Assembly: GCA_002224055.1 (NCBI GenBank)
Contig: AZLU01000353.1
Location: 1-28,224, forward strand
DNA length: 28,224 nucleotides
From: Pezizomycotina sp. ARF18
Taxonomy: Eukaryota > Ascomycota
Reading direction: 5' to 3'
Shown here: piece by piece, positions 20,371-28,224 of the stretch
Layout of the letters: every line of letters starts with the position of its first letter
Numbering within the stretch: position 1 is the stretch's first letter
Position numbers and translations under genes: made by a program
Notes under the pieces: model-generated
Told to the model about the DNA's origin: nothing
The model's database searches: none
The model's input: only the letters and a program-made list of their open reading frames with translations

Positions 20371-23005
20371 GACGACAAAAGAAGTATATGTATCTAAACT
20401 CCCGTCAGATGGATCTCTTGTCCTCCACACGGAATAGATACACATGTATACAGATTTAGTATATAGGTAATTCTGACGTTGACAGCTGATCAGTATCACC
20501 AGGGGGAATCAGATCTTTAAAATACGTAAGTATCATGCTTTAGCTAAAGGTAAAGTATTGGCTTTTTTACTCTTTCGTATATTAACTCGGATGGGGTAAG
20601 CGAGTGTGCTTTTGTTTTTTTATTAAAAAATAAAATGAAATAAAATAAAAAAAACTTACAATCGTCGAGGAACTCACGTCGCTTCTTGGAATGATAAGAG
20701 GTATATCTCAGATACCTAATATGTAATTATCTTTTCACTGGGATCATTTAACCAATTCCGTTAGCGAGGAGGTTCATCTAGTATTGTGCCTGCAGAACCC
20801 CACCAATGCCAGATATATCGCCATATAAATATTATTGGTTTAACAGAGAGATAACTGGACACAAAACCGCTTTTTACAATCGGGATATCAAGAGTGCGCT
20901 GTGACAATTGCGATGTAGATAGTGGTGGCGGAAAGCTCTCCAAACCTAGGGATAAACAGAAGAAAAAAGCACATTTGCAATGTCATTTTTTGCCTACATC
21001 GCAAACCTCGGGGTAATATCTGTAGCTCATCAGATCACCGACTCTAGCTTCCCTTCTGGTGGAAGTTGCTCTTACCATGGTGGAAGCTTCATTTAGCCAG
21101 TAGCGGAAAAGGGTGGGTCTAGGCTTCCTAACGGGCGACCCCGGGGGTAAGAAAAAAAAGAATGATCATAATGGAGTTCCTTTCACGTGGCTTCGCGGAG
21201 TGGGTATTTCAAGTTATAAACTTTTATATCAACAAAGTCCACAAACTCATAGCGGTCGATATAATTTTTTTTGGGCCCTTGTTATTTTGTTCACCACTTT
21301 TATTCTTGAGGACCGTTCGCAAAAGCTCTCTATTATCTCCTAAAACAACAGCTGTCCCTTGCGCAAAGGGAAAACGTGCGCAAATGAACGCCACCATGTG
21401 GACACCATACCCTCTGTTCGCACGGTACTCAACCCACGCCTAAAGTACGCATATATAGAAAAGGGTCAAGACGAAAGTCTAGGTATACGCAAAATAGGAC
21501 TATGCAGTTTTCTTTCTTCGAGAGTTAACTGTCGCGTGACTCGCCTCTGCTTCCTTTCGCGTGGGACTATAAACAGCCACGCTCGAACAGGCAGAATTGC
21601 CAATATCCTTGCATGGTAGCGGAACGGAAATGTCCCAGGAGTCCTTTTATTATTATTTTTTCTCATTATTATTAAAAAAAGAAGAAAAAGAATAATAACA
21701 GGACACAAAAAGCAAATATTCATCTTGTTTGGAATAAGCTTCGCAGTTCAGGATTTCCCCAACACTTTGTACGTACGCCAACTAGACTGTAGAAGCACAC
21801 TATCCCCAATATTGAAATGATACAAGGTCGTGATGTGACAAGGGGGGTTAAAGAACAAAAGGGAAGGAACTTGGGAGGGGGAGCGGCTATCTTTTCCTTC
21901 TCTGATGATAATAGACGAAGGCTTTGATATACATACCTGGTCAAAAACTCAATTGTCCAATTTATCTATGCAAGCTACGGTCTGGGCGCGACGCGGCCGC
22001 GGTATCATTATCCCAATCTCCTCTCAGAAGGATGATTTCCCAAAGAAAATGTTCCTCCTTAAGAGATACTTGGTCAGACAGAAAAGAAGAGAACTAGGCC
22101 AAGTAGCCGATGGCTCCGTGGATTAGCCGTTCTGAAGTCGCCAAGAATATTGCGGTGGCGGGGCGTTCTTCACTGTAAGGCAAAGAGAAAGGAAGGTTCA
22201 ATTGGAGATCTGAAGAATCCCAATTCCAAAGTTACATGGTTCTTATTTTGCAAAAAAAAAAAAGAAAGAAAAAAGGGCGCTTTCACATCCTAGACCCAGG
22301 GTACTTCCTTATATAGACAATATATGCAGATAATAAGTACATAATCGGAATCAACGAGGAAGTTTGCAAGTCTCACGAGCACAAGATCCTGATATGATTC
22401 TCTCACACGCGAAAGGAATACTCACAGCTCAAACTACTCGGGCCTCAGATAGATACCGAAAAGCTCCTGTATGAGAACCAATCACAAGAGGACAGTTGTT
22501 AAAGAATACTTGATATCTTGGGATTTCTCTTCGCAACTTATCTCTCGTCCGAGCTGAACCTGATGAGGGAGGTGAAGACAAGCACTTCATTTTTGTGTAT
22601 AAAAGAGAGGTCCTGGCAGCGAGCTAATAGCAGCATTGAAAACTGGAAGAACGATTTAAGGATGGAATGAAAGTAGATTAGGTAAAACTTTTTTAAGGTT
22701 GGTGCAGAGGCAACGAGGACGGGACAACGACACAGTGCATGTCATACAGCTGCAAGTGTTTAGTGCTTTTCCTACCTGCATATCAAATTTCCAACCAAAT
22801 CCTTGTGCTACTCCACATCTCGATTCCGCCCTTTAGCGCATCTATTTATTTTTTGCCTCCCCACAATTGTTTCTAGTTTCGGGAAAGGGGTAGGATCTGC
22901 TGCTTTACATATTTCTAGAAGGTGTGGAGACAAAGTGGAAAGCGGCGCCCTCCGCATTTTTTGAGAATGTCCCAAGACTTGGTTAAAACTACTTAACTGC
23001 CCAGA

Positions 23006-23038
23006 GATGATGATGATGATGATGTTGTTGTTGTTGTT
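23006..23038. repeat. Compound (GAT)6(GTT)5 microsatellite
   Basis: Six GAT units run directly into five GTT units, about 110 bp upstream of the third LTR copy. Confidence 0.9.
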
Positions 23039-23145
23039 ATTGTTCGCCTCCCAGAAGACCAATCAGCGGTCCGAGAACTAAGGACGCGTCAAGCCAGTTC
23101 TTTTGTTCTAACTATCGGTATCGGGGTATCCTGCGATTAAAAGTA

Positions 23146-23338
23146 TCGTCAGTTGTAGTCTTTTCCTATTTCCTCCTTGGCATCTGCCTTCTTGGCATTT
23201 AGCCACTATAAATAGTCTTTTTCCACTGCCGGCCTATTCCTTTAGCTAGCCAGCACTTCTTCTACTTAGCTCAATCAACCAAGTTCTTTCACCAAGTCTT
23301 TCTCTCTCTCACTCACTAGTCACAGTGACAGCATCGTC
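23146..23338 (+). mobile_element. Solo LTR, copy 3, with target-site duplication
   Basis: The LTR spans 23151-23333 (183 bp). It begins AGTTGTAG, where copies 1 and 2 have TGTTG, and ends CAGCA. It is flanked by TCGTC on both sides (23146-23150 and 23334-23338), a 5-bp target duplication. It shares GGCATCTGCC, the TATA box TATAAATA (23207-23214) in the palindrome ACTAT-AA-ATAGT, the block TTTTTCCACTGCCGGCCTAT and a short CT tract with copies 1 and 2. No internal region adjoins it. It is shorter than copy 2, mainly in the CT tract. Confidence 0.82.
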
Positions 23339-25680
23339 CTTTTTTCTAGGGGGGAAAAGGGAGGAAAAGAAGAAGGATAAAACCGGTATGCCAAGTAGTA
23401 CTTAGGTGGAGTGGAACTTTGAAGAGCGAGCTATAATGATCTTTTTCGAGCCAATTAATCCAAATATCATCTATCAGAAAATCCTCTCAAGCCAGAAGAG
23501 AAAACGAAGAAAAGAAAAAAAAATTAGAAACAAAGATAGAGATAAGAGAAAAACAAACCAGGGAAAAAACAAAAATAAAAATAAAAATACGCTTACTTCC
23601 CGTCAGCACAGCGATGTTTAGAACGGTGTTTTGATATACTTATTTAGGATATCCTCTCTACAGCTATCTTATCTCCAAACCTCCAGCTCCAATTTACGTA
23701 AAGAATCAATCAGGAAGCTCCGAGGTGGCCTCTGTGTGGGTGTTATCGAGTAAAGTCTGTCAGCTTTTTCGCAATCCGAGAAGTGATGATTTAGGAGGGT
23801 TAGCCTGGGTCCCTTGCGAGAGCCAAGCCTGGAGATAATACTAGTAAGCCGTAATAGTACATGTAGTATCAATATCTAACGCCACAGCGCCAGCGACGTG
23901 CGAACTACTAGTGCTACACGCTTGGAGGGCCTCTCCACTATCTTCAACCGTCTCTTCAAATGACTAGATAAACATTAACATGATGAAAGAAGAAAACCAC
24001 GTTTTTGTAGATACTGCTGCACGTCTCTTCTTTTTTCTCTCTCTCGAAAAAGAAGATTTCCAATTTCCCTCGCATTAGTACATAGGTACCTAAATGCAAG
24101 CAACAAGCTGCAGATACCGTATATGCAGGTTTAGCACCAAGAAGGGTAGGAGGTTTGTTTCAAAGAAGAAAAAAAGAAGAAAAAAAAGGAAAATATATTT
24201 ATATCAAAGGGCAAGCCACTTTGGAAAAAAACCTTAAAGAGAAAAACCCGGCTGCCTTATTGCAACACATCGCCCTTCCCGAGATGTGAAAGTGTGGAAG
24301 TTGGTGAGAAAAAAAATAGGTCGGAGAAAAAGAAAAAAGAAAAAGGAATTAATTAATTGATTTTGTAGCTATGTGCGACCTTGACCCACTCACACTGCTC
24401 AGCTATCATCCCTTTTTTTTTTTTTATTAAGCCCAGTACGAAATTATTCGAATATACACTCTTTCCTTTAAGCGCAACCCTCTCCTTCTAACCATCCCTA
24501 GGCTTTCCCTCCTATTGAGGCCGTTAAGGATAGGTCCTACTCGAAATGGCAACCCCAATGGCTGATCATGAGGTGGGGAGAGAAAAGACCCGAGGAACGA
24601 GATTGAAATCTTTTTTGGCTTCCAGAAGTCAAAGCGAAAAAAGGAAGAAGAAAAAAAAAAAAAAAAAAAAAAAAAGGAATATGTTTTCTTTTTTTACTTT
24701 TAACCTACGGAGAAATGAAGGAATGAGAGGGAAACGGAGGCTGGATTGTTTTTTCTGCTGCTGCTGCTACAGAACGGAGAGACCATGTCTCTGGGCTTCT
24801 TTCCTTAGCATGTATGGGGCGAGACCAGGCCAGGGAAGACAAGGAGAAGGATAAGAAAGCTGGAGGACGAGAAGGAACGAGATCACAATGAACAAGAATG
24901 GCACCGAGACAAATGGAACCCCTACCCTACCCTTTCGAGATAAACCCTACACTACCCTTCCCATTGGACACAACGGAACAGAATTGTGATCAATGTGCGA
25001 CAGAAGAAGGAAAGAGATGTCCGATGCAAAACGAGGGGGAACATACCGAAAGATTGGGAAGAAAAAAATTGAAAAAAATTTATTGGGAAGAAAAAAAAAA
25101 AAAAAAAAAAAACAAACAAAGTAAAAAGGTAAAGTAGACGAGATATATATAAAGTAAAGCCGGTCTGCATCCTTTCTCTGGGATTTTTTCCTCTTCCTCG
25201 TTCTTCCTTTTCCCACCCCTCCCTTTCCCTTCTTTATCTTGCTCTGTTCGTCAGAGATGATGCTGGTGGTAGCATTATTATATGGGAATATAGGTACGTT
25301 TATGTATTCAACTTGTCTATTTTATTTTATTTTACTTTTTTTCTCATGAAAAATATGGAGAGGAAAAAACATTTCTCTAGTCGAATAGACCTCTTCTTTC
25401 TTCTTCTCTCCATTATCTTTTATACCGTTAAGTTTTCGGTATTATCGCGCAGACAAACCTGCTAACAGCTACTAAATCTTTTTAAAAAAATACGACAGTC
25501 CCCCGAAGTTTTTTTTTTTTTCCCTCCCAATTCGCCATAGGAATAGGCGTTTACCAGCCGACGTCTCTTAGCTACATCTTAGCACTGCAATTGCTCTTGT
25601 CTTAGAGGAAAAAGGCAGATACAATTAAGTATATATCCCAAATATATACAGTAGGATATCAATATTTGGAAACAGATATA
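23339..25680. other. Gene-poor spacer upstream of the transporter gene
   Basis: These 2.3 kb contain A25 (24651-24675), A22 (25091-25112), a (CTG)n-like patch near 24757 and many purine tracts. The frames at 24546-24854 and 24898-25137 are dominated by poly-Lys from A runs and are not convincing genes. The last few hundred bases should be the promoter and leader of the nucleoside transporter gene. Confidence 0.5.
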
Positions 25681-27693
25681 ATGTCGGCCGACCCACACCA
25701 TCAGGAACACGTCCCTCGGAAGGCGCCCAGTACCTTCACCACAACCACGATCCTTCGCTGGACATTAACAACCAGCACCACCATGCACATGTGCATCATG
25801 CCGCCTCCGCGGTACAGACGAGAAGCACTCGCCTGCATACGTCATGGGAACTACGCTTGACCCCAGCAATGTTCCCGCATCTGGAGATTCTTATCACTGC
25901 CATAGCCGTGACTCCAAGCGAGGCGAGAAGGGAGCCCCGCCCGCAATAACCGACGAGGAGCACGGCCAAAACACTTCGGCCACAGGCAGCGTGGAGGAGC
26001 AGAAGACATCGCTGATCAGCTTCTACTACGCCAAGTACAAGTGGACTGTCCACCTGTCGATATGGATGCTCTTCACAGCTTGGTGATCGTTGGCCTCGTC
26101 AAGCACCGTAGCCTAGGATGGGTAGTCCCGTTCTTGCTTTATCTCTGCATTACTCTCCGGATTATCTTCTTCTACGTCCCCTCAGGCAATGTGATGAAGC
26201 CCCTCAAATGGCTGTTGGAAAAACACGGCAGTCAGGATCGTCGCCTTGATTCCCGAGAGGTTTCGCACTTTGGCTGGTGCCGCGCTTACGGCGTCGGTTA
26301 TCGTCATCGGAACATTTGCGTCCGAGAACGCCGGGCAACACCCGCAGCAGCCGCGCTCAGTCCCTCTTTGGGCTTGTAGTTTCCTTTTTGTTCTCTGGGC
26401 TACTTCCCGAAGTCGCAAGCACGTGAACTGGCATACCGTCATCGTCGGTATGCTTGTCCAGTTCATCGTTGCCCTGTTCGTCCTGAGGACTAAGGCTGGC
26501 TATGATATCTTCAACTTTATTTCCGGACTCGCAAACGATCTTCTTGGTATGGCAGAACAAGGTCTCTCTTTCTTGACGACTCCCGACATCGCTGCGCAAA
26601 AGTTCTTCTTGCTTTCCGTCCTTCCGGCCATCGTCTTCTTCGTCTCGCTCGTTCAGCTGTTGTTCTACTACGGTATTCTCCAGTGGTTCATTGGCAATTG
26701 CCATATTTTTCTTCTGGTCCATGCGTGTCTCCGGTGCAGAAGCGGTCGTGGCCTCTGCCTCGCCCTTCATCGGTCAGGGAGAGTCGGCAATGCTCATCCG
26801 TCCCTTCATTGCTCACCTTACCATTGCCGAAATTCATCAGATCATGTGCTCCGGTTTTGCCACTATTGCAGGTTCCGTCCTGGTAGCCTACATTGGTATG
26901 GGTGTGAATGGCCAGTCCCTTATCTCCTCATGTGTCATGTCCGTGCCGGCTTCCCTAGCCGTCTCTAAGCTTAGATTCCGGAGACCGAGGAGACTTTAAC
27001 CGCTGGCCGCGTTGTTATTCCCGACGACGATGAGCACAGGGCTGCTAATGGCCTCCACGCGTTCGCAGAGGGCGCCTGGCTCGGTCTGAAGATTGCCGGC
27101 ATGATTATGGCTACCCTGCTCTGTATCATTGCCCTTCTTGGTCTTGTCAATGGCTTGCTTACGTGGTGGGACACTACTTTGGCATCCACAACCTCTATCG
27201 AGCTTGTGTCGGCTACTTGTGCTACCCGTCGCCTGGTTGCTCGGTGTACCAAAGAAGGATCTCTACAGCGTAGCTCAGCTCATCGGGACGAAGCTGATGG
27301 TAAATGAATTCGTGGCCTACGATCATCTCCAACATGTACACCAGTTCCAGATTATGGACGCCCGCTCCAAACTCATTTCTACTTTCGCGCTTTGCGGATT
27401 CGCTGTAAGTACTACTTTTACCTGAAATATTCCTCGCTGCTTTTATCAAAGACTGATGCACCTCTCTCCTTAACAGAATATTGATCCCTCGGTACCCAAA
27501 TTGGTGTTTTTGTCTCAGGTTTCCCGTCCCGTGGAGGTGATGTCTCGAGGGTGGCGCCTTTCTGCTCTGGATCACTGGAGCCATCTCTACCTCACATCCG
27601 CTTCCATTGGCCGGTATGTTGGTTACGAACGCGGAAGCCTACACGAGACCGTCTCATAAACAGATGTGTTTCCATGGCCATCTATCGCGATGA
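25681..27693 (+). CDS. Concentrative nucleoside transporter, CNT/SLC28 family (frame interrupted)
   Basis: This is a plasma-membrane carrier that takes up nucleosides with a cation gradient. ATG 25681 begins a His-rich cytoplasmic N-terminus ([20 protein letters not shown] in one frame). Then come [18 protein letters not shown] and a series of membrane spans. Family hallmarks: [40 protein letters not shown], the substrate/cation motif [16 protein letters not shown] with [44 protein letters not shown] and the C-terminal GVLSQ...RVALSAL...TSASIAGML (after corrections). An intron lies at 27405-27476 (GTAAGT...TAACAG). Breaks occur near 26083, 26226, 26340, 26390, 27000, 27170 and several after 27480. 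Most are explained by one base in a homopolymer; around 27500-27620 there are extra as well as missing bases. The probable stop is TGA 27691-27693, less certain because of the density of breaks. Length of about 640 codons fits fungal CNTs. Confidence 0.88.
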
Positions 27694-28087
27694 ACTATGT
27701 TTTCTCGATGTACTCTTTTTGGGTTTTCTTTTTCGCTTGTCATCTCCTCCATATCTTTTCATGCAAGCTGAATGTAATCTAAGCATACGTATATTTTTGA
27801 ATATATAGTTAAAGAATTGTTATATAAATTTCCACGTATTTTATGTATACACATGAAGCTATGGACGTTCTTAATATAGACATGTGCTTTGCATTGAAGG
27901 TAAAAGGTATTAACTGCCCACAAGTTCCGAGCGATGGGGTGCAATAGGTCTTCAAAGTGCTCGCATATGCATAAACGTCCCAGTACGACTGGGTTGATAC
28001 AAAATTAAAAAAGGCCGTCGTGCCCGTGTATTATGACAGTAGATGCGCAAGCTATGAGTTCATGCCTTTTTTTTTTAAGAAAAGAAA

Positions 28088-28118
<31 letters not shown>

Positions 28119-28224
28119 GAAAAAGAAAAAGAAAAGAAAAGAAAAATTAATCCATGAAAAGAAAAAGAAAAATTAATCCATGGGAAGCCAACGAGTTGTG
28201 TCTGTCTGATACAACAGCAGCCTA
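27694..28224. other. Downstream flank
   Basis: This AT-rich 3' flank of the transporter gene leads into the purine tract at 28071-28182. No gene was recognised. Confidence 0.5.
28071..28182. repeat. (GAAAAA)n purine tract with a 26-bp tandem duplication
   Basis: GAAAAA-type repeats run from about 28077 to 28146. At the end, GAAAAATTAATCCATG occurs twice (28141-28156 and 28167-28182), a 26-bp tandem unit that carries part of the purine repeat. Confidence 0.85.

Larger units (their letters stand above)
19962..23145. other. Gene-poor spacer
   Basis: These 3.2 kb contain no recognisable protein. Present are A26 at 20345-20370, a short hairpin GCGTGG/CCACGC around a 12-base loop containing CTATAAA (21559-21582), a TATAAAAG near 22600, and a compound (GAT)6(GTT)5 microsatellite at 23006-23038. 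Longer open frames have random-like composition. Confidence 0.5.

Noticed and set aside
24546-25137. Two plus-strand frames with poly-Lys
   Set aside because: The Lys runs are A25 and A22 homopolymers; the flanking residues look random and no splice or conserved motif supports a gene.

Overview
The window looks like nuclear DNA of a filamentous ascomycete (Pezizomycotina). The evidence is short GT-AG introns (about 70-190 bp), compact genes separated by long T/A-run-rich spacers, an extremely AT-rich block of the kind left by repeat-induced point mutation (RIP), and typical fungal gene families. I cannot name the species.

Layout. 1-868 is an AT-only decayed block that stops abruptly at an LTR-like repeat (869-1085, minus orientation). 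Next come UTP14 (+, 1325-3330), a secreted Cys-rich single-pass membrane protein (-, 5428-3983), an omega-amidase of the NIT2/NIT3 type (+, 7151-8217) and, convergent with it, an indoleamine 2,3-dioxygenase (-, 10421-8572). A 4.4-kb gene-poor stretch follows, holding a solo LTR with a 5-bp target duplication (13459-13666). Then come an ING-family PHD-finger protein (-, 17156-14855), a divergently transcribed membrane-protein gene (+, 17879-18615) and a disordered low-complexity coding region (+, 18964-19961) that may belong to the same gene. A 5.7-kb gene-poor stretch with a second solo LTR (23151-23333) leads to a concentrative nucleoside transporter (+, 25681-27693). The right end is a purine-rich microsatellite.

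Most of the genes are unrelated housekeeping functions: ribosome biogenesis, chromatin, nucleoside uptake. The one plausible functional pairing is omega-amidase beside indoleamine dioxygenase, since both touch kynurenine/glutamine transamination chemistry; this is inference only.

The dominant peculiarity is that no protein gene keeps one open frame. Family-conserved protein continues across each break in another frame, and nearly every break I examined closely is explained by one base lost or gained in a short homopolymer. That points to consensus sequence error rather than seven independent pseudogenes. No convincing tRNA, rRNA, CRISPR or prokaryote-style system was seen. The most interesting non-gene structure is the small LTR family, three copies with a palindrome-embedded TATA box and a pyrimidine microsatellite.
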